Assembly: GCA_927407015.1 (NCBI GenBank)
Contig: CAKMJT010000016.1
Span: forward strand, 62,001 to 126,000
From: an uncultured Proteiniphilum sp.
Lineage (GTDB): Bacteria; Bacteroidota; Bacteroidia; Bacteroidales; Dysgonomonadaceae
Reading direction: 5' to 3'
Length of the DNA: 64,000 nt
In this document: positions 27,301 through 35,144 of the stretch, piece by piece
Position numbering within the stretch: the first letter of the stretch is position 1
How the letters are laid out: every line of letters begins with the position of its first letter
The notes under the pieces: model-generated
Told to the model about the DNA's origin: nothing
What the model saw: the letters and a program-made list of their open reading frames with translations, nothing else
Database searches by the model: none
Translations under genes and position numbers: made by a program

Positions 27301-28611
27301 GATAACCGATATGCCGTACCCCCAGGTGCCCACCCATAACCGGTCTCTGTCGTCCAGACTGAGAGCGCTTACCGAGTTGTGAGACAGTTGTGTAGAGGAG
27401 CTTTCGGTAAAGTGGGAGAACGACTCTTCTCCCTTTTTTTTCAGGTTCAGGCCTCCTTCAACCGTCCCCACCCACAATTGTGCATCCTGGTCCTCCAGTA
27501 TCACATTCACGGGGTTTGGGGAGAGGCTGCCCTGATCCTGTTCGTTGTAGGTGTAGCTCTGAATACTGAGGTTTTTGGGTTTGATCATGTTGATCCCCCC
27601 TGTTTCAGTACCGCACCAGACAATATCACCCACATTATAAAGACAGTTTATAAAGTTGCTGTTTAATCCTTTGCCCTGTGATGATTGGTCTGCGACGATC
27701 TTTTCGAATCCGTCGGTAAGCGGGTTGAAGATATTGATTCCTCTGAGTGTACCGATGATCAGCTGGTTTGTTTGTGACAGCACAATATCAGCGATATAGT
27801 TGTGTGAGATGGATAATGGATCGGAAGGTTTGTTTTCATAGATCTTTACCACATCTTCATTTCTGAAATAGCGGTGAAGCCCATGTACTGTTCCTATCCA
27901 GACTTCGTTCTTGTCAGGCAGGATCCTGGTGATGATGCTGTTTTCTTTGAAGTTGAATTTTTTTGACACCGGTATGGCTCTCAGGGTGTGGTTGTTCATG
28001 TAGAGTTTAAAGATGTTGTCGTGGTACCCGGCCCAGATGTTGCCATCTTTGTCAACATCCTCCATTGCCACGAAACGCATGGATTGCAGGTTGTCGGGCA
28101 GTTTAAAGATATTGGTAACTTCACCTTTCTCATTCAGCATGATCTTGTAGATGTAATCTGTCACAAGCCAGATGTCACCTGCACTATCTTTTGTGATATT
28201 CTTGACCGGGCTTTTCATGAATGATACCAGTGATGGGTCAGTGCCATCAAAGAGATTCTCTATTCGCTGATATTCGAGGTTCAGGATATCAAGCCCGCCG
28301 TCTGATGCAATCCAGAGTCTGTTAAAGTTATCCTCCCGCACCATATGAACGGCATTGCCATTTAACGAAATGGGGGATGTTCCCATATGATAGTTGATGA
28401 ATGAGAAGCCGTCGTAACGAGACAGACCACTGCTTGTGGATATCCAGATAAAACCTCTTGAGTCCAGATAAATGTCATCGATGAAATCATGCAGAAGGCC
28501 ATTCTCCATTGTGATATAGGAGATGTTGAAATTGTTCCCTGACAGGTACTGGTGCTGAGCAGCGGCAGTCAGGGTGAGAGTTATCATGAACAGCAACAAC
28601 AGTTTTCTCAT
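24367..28611 (-). CDS. Hybrid two-component system regulator (HTCS1), probable arabinan sensor
   Basis: A single-polypeptide sensor-regulator of about 1414 residues from the ATG at 28611, which starts a signal peptide (Met-Arg-Lys-Leu-Leu-Leu-Leu to Ala-Ala-Gln); an upstream ATG at 28635 would lie almost on the predicted transcription start. Domain order: periplasmic propellers with repeated two-component propeller motifs (Ile-Trp-(Ile/Val)-x-Thr, Leu-Trp-Val-Gly-Thr), a Y_Y_Y sandwich (about 710-790), a membrane helix near 813-835, a coiled coil, histidine kinase with Ser-His-Glu-Phe-Arg-Thr-Pro (His906), ATPase with Asn-Leu-Leu-Ala-Asn-Ala-Val-Lys-Phe and Asp-Ser-Gly-Thr-Gly-Ile, a receiver domain with Asp1213, and an AraC-type HTH at the C-terminus. 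HTCS proteins sense imported oligosaccharides in the periplasm and activate the adjacent locus. It is co-oriented with and directly upstream of the arabinan operon. Confidence 0.95.
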   Translation of the reverse strand: MRKLLLLFMITLTLTAAAQHQYLSGNNFNISYITMENGLLHDFIDDIYLDSRGFIWISTSSGLSRYDGFSFINYHMGTSPISLNGNAVHMVREDNFNRLWIASDGGLDILNLEYQRIENLFDGTDPSLVSFMKSPVKNITKDSAGDIWLVTDYIYKIMLNEKGEVTNIFKLPDNLQSMRFVAMEDVDKDGNIWAGYHDNIFKLYMNNHTLRAIPVSKKFNFKENSIITRILPDKNEVWIGTVHGLHRYFRNEDVVKIYENKPSDPLSISHNYIADIVLSQTNQLIIGTLRGINIFNPLTDGFEKIVADQSSQGKGLNSNFINCLYNVGDIVWCGTETGGINMIKPKNLSIQSYTYNEQDQGSLSPNPVNVILEDQDAQLWVGTVEGGLNLKKKGEESFSHFTESSSTQLSHNSVSALSLDDRDRLWVGTWGYGISVINRKKPAQKTSIKINSGNYPGLLIDLIGGLLHDTINNCMWIGSNQGLYCYELMNDSLFIPSPENIFANIQGIIGMTIDEKGVLWAGSQEGVYSIDLESKQNTSFDIHHYRNKLDAPGSSLVEKITSLCLDSDNVLWLGSDGYGIYKRLVNEDGTCSFKAYKNSDGLANNSVRGILEDDMGYLWISTSHGLSRFDKQEESFVNFFKSEGFESDQFYWNAYHKSKRGTLYFGTLNGLIAINPSQINMPLPNYRVSLTNFFLENEKVFPGELIEKDITLSNKISLHEKHKSFTIEFSALNYIHSGNYTYSYRLVGYDEKWIELPPHIHSASFMNLPAGKYTFQVTYHPKNQKEFGEITELEIIIRPYFYKTTWFAFLCLIVAISIFLLWYFWHIRSYEEKQKQLSQIVDERTKELEKQKETLMLQKKELSDQNLVLSNQNEQITWQKNQLISMTEEVERMNRDKLEFFTNISHEFRTPVTLIMGPVQRALKLSNDPYVIEQLHYAERNSKYLLSLVNQLMDFQKIESGKTEINYTMGDFTAFIDSVINSFEQQINEREIRLRRLISLKNAQFFYDDESLRKIIINLLANAVKFTPNGGEITLFVKSITAREDQQEKLYISVRDSGTGIPEEDLTNIFRRYYQSRSHIRFPVYGQSGTGIGLYLCKQLTQMLGGEIWAKNNRKEGCTFRMLLPLHRNNPQPQIEVENDAQKTVKGTPILLDSNQEQWQKNRMTFLVVEDNPDMKNYICSILSSTYNTLKANNGAEALLILDKHHVDFIISDLMMPEMDGIELSKRVKSKIATSHIPFLMLTAKTSESARLDSYRVGVDSYLIKPFDEEMLTTRINNILKARQRSQQLFSEKMNTNVFEMNEESFDKKFMDQLLRILKENYRNPDFSVEEFAAAAGVSKSTLNNKLNALSGKSTGQFIRDYRLKIAYNEIIQNKTTRNKNISDIAYDVGFNDPKYFTRCFTRQFNVTPSKLLE

Positions 28612-28640
28612 GGGTTCACCGTGATCATGTATCATGGTAG

Positions 28641-28648
28641 CAAATATA
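28641..28648 (-). promoter_or_regulatory. -7 promoter box of HTCS1
   Basis: The minus strand reads TATATTTG, an exact match to the Bacteroidota TAnnTTTG -7 element. Transcription would begin near 28634, about 23 nt before the ATG at 28611, which supports that start. No TTTG at the usual -33 distance was found. Confidence 0.55.
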
Positions 28649-28989
28649 AGGCAAAAAAAGTTTAGTCCATATTCTCTGAAGATGGAATCTGTTATTGTTT
28701 ACTCACTGGTACAGGAAGTCCTATTTCCTCCCATTCCCCGTTTTCATTTTCCGTTAAACTGCTTTTGGTGGCTTCCTATTTTCCGGATAAACCGGGAAAA
28801 AAGCCGCAAAGCGGGAATTGGGTGCGACATAAACAACATGCTGAATTAAACAACATGTTGGTAAAGTTGGCGACCTAAGCGCCTAAGCGCCTAATAAAGG
28901 GTAGAGACATAGATACAAATGGAAGACAAATCAATCATCCTTCCTTCAAAAGGAGCACTTATCGCAAATAAAATATTTTTGCAAAAGAA
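28649..28989. other. Intergenic region between HTCS1 and the DUF3823 operon terminator
   Basis: About 340 bp without a convincing gene. It contains a direct repeat of AAACAACATG (28841-28850 and 28848-28860 region), the second copy forming the palindrome CAACATGTTG at 28851-28860, and a short iteration of CCTAAGCG at about 28873-28892. Open frames on the plus strand here show no start signal, family likeness or sensible composition. Confidence 0.45.
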
Positions 28990-29031
28990 ACCAAAAGAAC
29001 AACATCTGACAATGCATGCTGCTCTTTTGGT
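28990..29031 (-). terminator. Rho-independent terminator of the susC-susD-DUF3823 operon
   Basis: Arms 28990-29005 and 29016-29031 form a 16 bp stem with a 10-base loop in the minus-strand transcript. Two positions pair as G-U wobbles there but would be mismatched on the plus strand, so the hairpin is directional. It begins about 14 nt after the DUF3823 stop and is followed in the transcript by a U-rich stretch. Confidence 0.75.
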
Positions 29032-29045
29032 CTTCTTTCAATTTA

Positions 29046-29720
29046 TTAATTCAGGCTTATTTTTTGGACCTGCGTATAATAAAACTCATTTGTCACATTC
29101 GCACGGACACCTACTCTTACGAACACTTCGTCCAGGCTTTTGAGACTTTCAGACAGATTAATGGAGAGAGAGGATTGCTCTCCGGGGGTAATGCCCGATA
29201 AGTCAGCATTCATGGCTTGCTCATTTTTATTTTGATCAGTCAGCACTGAGTGTCCGATGAATAGTCTCACCTGTGCAAGATTCGCATCTTCGGCAATTTT
29301 ATTAACCGTAAAATTTGCCGTAATTGTACCCGCTGTATGCTGGAAGCTTTCATTGGAAATTGTGAAATAGGGTTTTACAGGAACATCATACACCGTATTG
29401 TTTTTCACATTGATGGTAATCGTGTCATTTAGCTGAGGTTCCCAAGGGCCCCCGGCTTTTCGTACCATTTTATATTGTCCGTCAAACAAACTGACGGAGT
29501 AGCTTCCATCATGTGCAATATATACCGGAATAGCGTATCTCAACGCATAGCCGTCTTGCCATAATTCCAGTTGAGGTCCGTTCGTTCTGACTCCGACAGG
29601 CTTTTCATTATATACCACGTTACCGGAAAGTGTGGACTTGGGTTCGTCGAAGTTATCATATTCGCACCCTGCAAACAAGGCACCGATGCATAAAATTATA
29701 TAGAAATAATTCCTTTTCAT
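29046..29720 (-). CDS. DUF3823 domain lipoprotein
   Basis: A 224-residue lipoprotein with lipobox Leu-Phe-Ala-Gly-Cys19. The start Tyr-Asp-Asn-Phe-Asp-Glu-Pro followed by Leu-Ser-Gly-Asn-Val-Val-Tyr is the DUF3823 entry signature; the rest is two beta-sandwich domains (about 30-115 and 116-224) without catalytic motifs. In Bacteroidota this family is found just after susCD, and it is likely a surface accessory or glycan-binding protein comparable to SusE/F. It starts 21 bp after the susD stop and is the last gene before a strong terminator. The sugar it binds is unknown. Confidence 0.85.
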   Translation of the reverse strand: MKRNYFYIILCIGALFAGCEYDNFDEPKSTLSGNVVYNEKPVGVRTNGPQLELWQDGYALRYAIPVYIAHDGSYSVSLFDGQYKMVRKAGGPWEPQLNDTITINVKNNTVYDVPVKPYFTISNESFQHTAGTITANFTVNKIAEDANLAQVRLFIGHSVLTDQNKNEQAMNADLSGITPGEQSSLSINLSESLKSLDEVFVRVGVRANVTNEFYYTQVQKISLN

Positions 29721-29741
29721 TTACATGTGATTTATAGGTGA

Positions 29742-31586
29742 TTAATGGAATGGATTTTTTACCAGTTTCGGATTGTTGTTCAATACTGCCGGATCAATCG
29801 AAGAATAATAGTTGGCCATGCGGAAGAACCGGGCTCTCTTGAAACGGGTAGGTCTTACTCTCTCGAAGATGTATTTACCATCATCGGAGTGTCCGGGACG
29901 TGAAATTCTGTATGGATATAAACCGTGCACTACAGCGTTAGAGTCCGAGTCTTGTCCGTTCCACACCTTATCTGCTATCCTCCAGCGTTTCAAATCAAAA
30001 AACCTGTGGTCTTCAAACGCAAGTTCCACACGACGTTCATTCTGTATGATCTCAATAGTTAGTGCTGTTAAGCTATTCGCTGGAAATCCTCCATGAACTT
30101 CGCGAACCTTGTTGATAAAGCCCAAAGCACTTGGATCATTTAATTCAAATGCAGCTTCACCGGCATTTAAATAAATTTCTCCAAGACGAAACCACGTCCA
30201 CCAATTTGAAGCCAGGCTTGGGCGTACGCCATCCTGTGGATTCTCACTGACAAATTTACGCAGATAAAATCCGGTGTTACTTACATACTGATCATCATCT
30301 TTGGGTCCATCAAATCCGGTGAGCACTTTGCCATCTTCATACGTTGTTCCCAAATTACCAATTCTAAATTTATATTCACCGTCTTCCCAAATGGCAACCC
30401 CAGCTTGCATGTTTACCGGCATATTGCGGAACTGACTTCCCGGGTAGACCACAGTGCCATACAATCGGGCATCTTTATTGGCAAAAATGTCAGCCATGTT
30501 ATTGTATATGATATAATTACCTGCGGCATCCTTATCTTTCAAGGTACCTTCAGAACCATCCAGATATTCATAACTTTCTACCAGACTCAGAGAAGGAGTC
30601 AACATAGAAGATCCTTCAATATCCGATCGAAAACTTCTAACGACATTGTCATACGTAAAACCATGTACCTTACCAGTCATGAAATCCTTGGCAAAGATTA
30701 CCTCCTTTGCATTTTTATCCATAAACAGTTTGTAGAAATTTTCTCCTTTTGAAGAGCCGCCCGGGTTATAAAGTTCATACTCGGGACTGGCGATAATCTC
30801 TTTTGAAGCGGATAAAGATTTTTGATAATAGTCGGCAGCTCTACTCGCAGGAATACCTACTTCTGCACCGGGGGTAGAGATTGGCGCACTCATCAGATTA
30901 TTGTACTTAGCGATAGACCCGGCATAGAGCATCGCGCGACTTTGCAGCGCCAACGCCACATACTTATTTGCACGGGTTCTACTCCCTTCTGTTACAGTGA
31001 AATTATTCTTTATTGCCTGAATTTCATCATAAATAAAATCATATACCTCAGATTCTTTGGCACGAGGTACTTGTAGCGATGACGGGTCTCCGCTTCCGTC
31101 GTAAATCAACTGTGTTGTAATAAGAGGAACTCCTCCCATACGTTTCACCAATTCAAAGTAGACATACGCTCTGATAAAGCGCAGTTCTGCATTAAATTGA
31201 TTTTTTTGAACATCAGTCAGTTTAACACTGTACTTCTCCATATTCTCCAAAGACAAATTGATGTCGCGAATAAAGGTGTAATCCCAGTAACGCGCATAAT
31301 CATCTCCATAGTTAATGTCATTTCTCCAGTTTTGATCAACATGTCCCGACCACATCGCATCGTCAAATTCAGCATTTGTACCGGTATTGAAGACGCCTGC
31401 TAATTGAGGCAACCTGTCGTAGTAATTGGCCAGCAGCCCAAGGATCATGTTTGGATCATTCCAAAGTTGTTCATCGGTAATTCTGTCTTTGGGTGTTCTC
31501 TGCAGCCAATCGTCCTCATTACAGCCTGCAAACAATCCCGCAACAATCAGTAATATAGATAGATAGAATGTATATTTACTATTCAT
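29742..31586 (-). CDS. SusD-like outer-membrane lipoprotein (module A)
   Basis: A 614-residue SusD/RagB-family lipoprotein: lipobox Gly-Leu-Phe-Ala-Gly-Cys22, helical Phe-Ile-Arg-Ala-Tyr-Val-Tyr-Phe-Glu-Leu-Val region, and C-terminal Val-Glu-Leu-Ala-Phe-Glu-Asp-His-Arg-Phe-Phe-Asp-Leu-Lys-Arg-Trp-Arg, the classic RagB ending. It follows its susC by 12 bp and precedes the DUF3823 gene. It is clearly divergent from the other two SusD proteins in the window, so it probably binds a different glycan fragment. Confidence 0.95.
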   Translation of the reverse strand: MNSKYTFYLSILLIVAGLFAGCNEDDWLQRTPKDRITDEQLWNDPNMILGLLANYYDRLPQLAGVFNTGTNAEFDDAMWSGHVDQNWRNDINYGDDYARYWDYTFIRDINLSLENMEKYSVKLTDVQKNQFNAELRFIRAYVYFELVKRMGGVPLITTQLIYDGSGDPSSLQVPRAKESEVYDFIYDEIQAIKNNFTVTEGSRTRANKYVALALQSRAMLYAGSIAKYNNLMSAPISTPGAEVGIPASRAADYYQKSLSASKEIIASPEYELYNPGGSSKGENFYKLFMDKNAKEVIFAKDFMTGKVHGFTYDNVVRSFRSDIEGSSMLTPSLSLVESYEYLDGSEGTLKDKDAAGNYIIYNNMADIFANKDARLYGTVVYPGSQFRNMPVNMQAGVAIWEDGEYKFRIGNLGTTYEDGKVLTGFDGPKDDDQYVSNTGFYLRKFVSENPQDGVRPSLASNWWTWFRLGEIYLNAGEAAFELNDPSALGFINKVREVHGGFPANSLTALTIEIIQNERRVELAFEDHRFFDLKRWRIADKVWNGQDSDSNAVVHGLYPYRISRPGHSDDGKYIFERVRPTRFKRARFFRMANYYSSIDPAVLNNNPKLVKNPFH

Positions 31587-31598
31587 AATTTATTCTTA

Positions 31599-34500
31599 TT
31601 AAAATGTTACATTTAACCCAACCAAAATTGTTCTTTGTTGAGGGTAGACTACCGCTGCCCTTGCTTCTATTTCGGGGTCAATTTCATATTCACTCACATT
31701 GTCCAGAGAGAACAGATTGGAAGCACTGGCGTAAACGCGCAATCTGCTTATATTCATTTTGCCAATGATGTTTTTAGGCAGACTATACCCGAATTCAGCA
31801 TTCTTCAGGCGAAGGAAGCGGACGTCATGCTGCCAGAAATCACTGTTTCTCCCGTTGTTTACACTGGTTCCTTTTCTGATCGCAGGATATTTTCCGGGAA
31901 TCCATTCACTGTTCGGATCGTAGACGTCAGCACGATGCCATCTGTCTTCCAGAATATAGGCAGGAGAGTTTCCGCCTGCATGGAATGGATTCCTTAATTC
32001 GTAATCCTGGAACCATGATTGCATGGCTGCACCCGCAAAATCCATATTTAAATCAAATCCTTTCCATTGCAGACCTATGTTTCCACCAAAGCTAAACATG
32101 GGTGCCCAACCGGTTGGGTATCCAATCGGTCTCTCATCCATGGAGTTGATGACACCATCGCCGTTTATATCTTTATAAATAATGTCACCGGGAAGTTGGG
32201 TCCTATTGTTCTGACCATCATTGTTGATAGTGTAGTTTTTGATTTCTTCTTCCGACTGGAATCTCCCGATAGCCTGATAACCCCACCATATTCCGCCCCA
32301 GCGATTTTCTGCTGAGTTTCGATACTCGTCCCATGAGCTGCCGAAGCGAGGCTTGTAGCTCTCCAGACGTTTAAACCGGGAGTATGTGGCATTTGCACTT
32401 ACAGAAAAGCCTACATCTCCAAATGTGTCACTGAAGGTAATCATACCTTCTGCTCCTCTGTATGCGTTCTTATTAAGGTTTTCATTCGGAAGCGAATAAC
32501 CCACTTCACTTGGAAGAAGCACATCATACCGAGCTGCAGGTATTCCGGAAATTATCTTCGTAAAGACATCGGCTGTAAAAGTGAGTCTATTATCCAGAAA
32601 TCGGGCATCAACGCCTGCATTATAGGTGGTGTTCTTCTCCCAGGAAAGATTGGTGACGGGCAACCCACGTGGTCTTACACCAATCACGTATTTACCGTCT
32701 AAAACGGCACCACCACTTCCGAAGTCATATCCGCTGATATAGCCGAACATATTTACACCTGCTTCACTACCCGTTTGACCAACAGATGCTCGTAATTTAA
32801 GGTCGTTGACCGTTTCCTTCAAACCCTCAAAGAACGGCTCATCAGAAATACGCCAACCTGCAGAGGCACCGGGAAAGAACCCCCACCGCTTACCCGGAGC
32901 ATATAAGTACGAAGCATCGTATCTGCCAAGTAATTCTAACATATACTTATCCCTGAAGCTGTAATTGATCCTTCCTACATAACCCGATCGTGCCTGATAT
33001 GCCCACTGGTCTCCGTAACCCGTTAGTTCCGGTAATGTTTTAAGGGGAATGTAATTGTTCGTTGGAGCAGTATTTGACCATCTGTTTGCCCTGTCGTAAT
33101 CTGATCTCTCGTATGCAGCTACTGCCTCGAAGTTGTGATCACCGAATGCTTTCGCATAGTTCAACATAAACTGCCCGTAGCGCGATTTTGAATCAGTTTG
33201 TTCTTCAAGCCTCCATCTTGCACTCTGTCCTCCGCCAAGGATATATTCATCGTTTGTTCTGTCATATGTGTATAAATCGTAGGAATATTGGAATCCGTCG
33301 AAGTCAAGATGTGTATAGTTGTAGGAGTAGGTGAACTTAGCAGTCAGGCCAAAATCGAACTTATATTGGCCGTACACATTCACATTGAAATTTTTGGTAT
33401 AGTTATCTTTATAACCGGCAATATCCCTTGAAAAGAGTGCAGGGTTCAAGTCAGGCCTGTTGGGGATTGCATTCATATACTGAGGATTGTCATTCGCGTA
33501 TGGCCCATAGGTAGGAATACTGCTAAAGAGGGACAATATGGATGCGAAATATCCGTCGCCACCCGGCAGTCCTACGTCTCTTGTCCTTTCCGCTCTGGCA
33601 CTTGTTTGGGTACCTACCGTAAAACGATCAGTGATTTTGCTTTCCAGATTGACCTGAAAGTTTGTTCTGTTGTAATCAAAATCTTTCATCATAGCCTCCT
33701 GCCCCGTATTTGAAAGAGACAAATAGTAGTTTGAACGATCCGATCCTCCTGAAACATTGGCATTGATATTATATTGCGGAACATTATTTCGCATAATAAT
33801 ATCATAATAATCATAACTCTTATACCCCGGCTCTGTTCCTGCTTGCCATTTGGCAAATTCCTCAGGTGTGTAGAGTGCACTGGGGTCTTTTCCCGAATTT
33901 TGCTCTGCTTCAAGCAAGCCTCTCACATATTGGGGAGCACTGGCCATCGTTGGAAACCGTGTAAGATTTTGCCAGCCATAATATGCATTCACATTCACGG
34001 TAGCGCGATCGTCCTTGCGTCCCTTTTTTGTGGTAACCAGTACTACTCCGCTTGAAGCGCGAAGACCATAAATAGAAGCAGATGCATCTTTTAATATTGA
34101 AATACTCTCAATATCTTCCAGGCTAAGGGCATTGAAAGCATCCTCTCCTGAAACATTTGATTTTCCCAACCAGTTCCTGCTGGCCTCACCTCCATAGGGT
34201 ATACCGTCTATTACATACAACGGCTTACCCATATTACGTATTTCGATGTTGATACCTCTACCGGGACGTGAATCCAAGGCTCTGGTAGAGACACCGGCCA
34301 TTTTACCCGAAAGTGCGCCCGCGGTCGTTGTAGAAGAGGAACGCCTTATATCTTCTGCGTCGATACTGCTTACGGCAGTCGTGACTCTTCTCTTCGATTG
34401 TGTACCATAGCCGACAACAACTACTTCGCTCAGTAAGCCCACATCTTCAGTTAATACCACATCGAGGCTTTTACGTCCGCCCAGTACAATTGTTTGTGTT

Positions 34501-34757
34501 TGCATTCCCACATAAGAAAATTCCAATGTTGCATCTGCAGGTACATCCGGAAGTGTGTAGTTTCCATCATAATCGGTGATTGTTCCCACAGTAGAACCAA
34601 TCACCCTGATTGTAACACCTATCAGCGGTTCATTTTTTGCGTCTTTCACTGTACCGCTTACAGTAATGTTTTGCGCCAACATACCTAAAGAAAATGTCCA
34701 CATTAATAAAAATGCAAGCAAATTCTTTCCCATCTTAAAAAGAGTTGTTTTTCTCAT
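31599..34757 (-). CDS. SusC-like TonB-dependent transporter (module A)
   Basis: A 1052-residue SusC/RagA-family transporter: signal peptide (about 1-28), carboxypeptidase-regulatory-like domain (30-110), TonB-box region Leu-Ser-Glu-Val-Val-Val-Val-Gly-Tyr-Gly, plug with Leu-Tyr-Val-Ile-Asp-Gly-Ile-Pro and Ile-Leu-Lys-Asp-Ala-Ser-Ala-Ser-Ile-Tyr-Gly-Leu-Arg-Ala, and a beta-barrel ending in Val-Thr-Phe. It is transcribed divergently from HTCS2 and heads the susC-susD-DUF3823 operon. That operon holds no enzyme of its own; the substrate is presumably prepared by the GH105/GH43/GH16, GH2 and GH43 enzymes encoded beyond HTCS2. Confidence 0.95.
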   Translation of the reverse strand: MRKTTLFKMGKNLLAFLLMWTFSLGMLAQNITVSGTVKDAKNEPLIGVTIRVIGSTVGTITDYDGNYTLPDVPADATLEFSYVGMQTQTIVLGGRKSLDVVLTEDVGLLSEVVVVGYGTQSKRRVTTAVSSIDAEDIRRSSSTTTAGALSGKMAGVSTRALDSRPGRGINIEIRNMGKPLYVIDGIPYGGEASRNWLGKSNVSGEDAFNALSLEDIESISILKDASASIYGLRASSGVVLVTTKKGRKDDRATVNVNAYYGWQNLTRFPTMASAPQYVRGLLEAEQNSGKDPSALYTPEEFAKWQAGTEPGYKSYDYYDIIMRNNVPQYNINANVSGGSDRSNYYLSLSNTGQEAMMKDFDYNRTNFQVNLESKITDRFTVGTQTSARAERTRDVGLPGGDGYFASILSLFSSIPTYGPYANDNPQYMNAIPNRPDLNPALFSRDIAGYKDNYTKNFNVNVYGQYKFDFGLTAKFTYSYNYTHLDFDGFQYSYDLYTYDRTNDEYILGGGQSARWRLEEQTDSKSRYGQFMLNYAKAFGDHNFEAVAAYERSDYDRANRWSNTAPTNNYIPLKTLPELTGYGDQWAYQARSGYVGRINYSFRDKYMLELLGRYDASYLYAPGKRWGFFPGASAGWRISDEPFFEGLKETVNDLKLRASVGQTGSEAGVNMFGYISGYDFGSGGAVLDGKYVIGVRPRGLPVTNLSWEKNTTYNAGVDARFLDNRLTFTADVFTKIISGIPAARYDVLLPSEVGYSLPNENLNKNAYRGAEGMITFSDTFGDVGFSVSANATYSRFKRLESYKPRFGSSWDEYRNSAENRWGGIWWGYQAIGRFQSEEEIKNYTINNDGQNNRTQLPGDIIYKDINGDGVINSMDERPIGYPTGWAPMFSFGGNIGLQWKGFDLNMDFAGAAMQSWFQDYELRNPFHAGGNSPAYILEDRWHRADVYDPNSEWIPGKYPAIRKGTSVNNGRNSDFWQHDVRFLRLKNAEFGYSLPKNIIGKMNISRLRVYASASNLFSLDNVSEYEIDPEIEARAAVVYPQQRTILVGLNVTF

Positions 34758-35138
34758 TCTTTCATGCTTTTTTTAGATTAATAATACATCGAAAATCATA
34801 AAAAGTTATTGTCAATTTAATTTTTAAAGACTTAATAAAATTGAAATGATTGCCAAAAAGTTTTTTTTAATTGTTCGCTTTTATTTCTCTCCATCATCAC
34901 CTCTTTGGGTACTACAATTGAATGATCTTATCCATTGTGTTAAAAAAATACTTTTCTCATGTGTTTTAATTAAGCTTTTATAACCTTATCGAACTGTTTG
35001 CAAAATTACAATTAAACTTCTTCCTTACGTAATTTAAGACAGCCGTGAATCATTCATTAACGGGTCTTAAATCATGCATCAAAAAAATAACTTTTTAATA
35101 ATTATGACTTTTATCGTATATTTGAACCAGATATTTTG
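34758..35138. promoter_or_regulatory. Divergent promoter region between susC (module A) and HTCS2
   Basis: A strongly AT-rich 380 bp region. On the plus strand TATATTTG at 35117-35124 is an exact -7 box for HTCS2, with a weak -33 (TTTT) about 20 bases upstream, placing transcription start near 35131. On the minus strand TAATTTTG at 35008-35001 is an exact -7 match for susC and would give a leader of about 240 nt. No -33 box accompanies it, as expected for an activator-dependent promoter. Confidence 0.5.
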
Positions 35139-35144
35139 ATGCAC

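Noticed and set aside
28919-29201. Small plus-strand open frames near the DUF3823 3' end
   Set aside because: They run across the terminator hairpin and the antisense strand of the DUF3823 gene, with no recognisable domain or convincing start.
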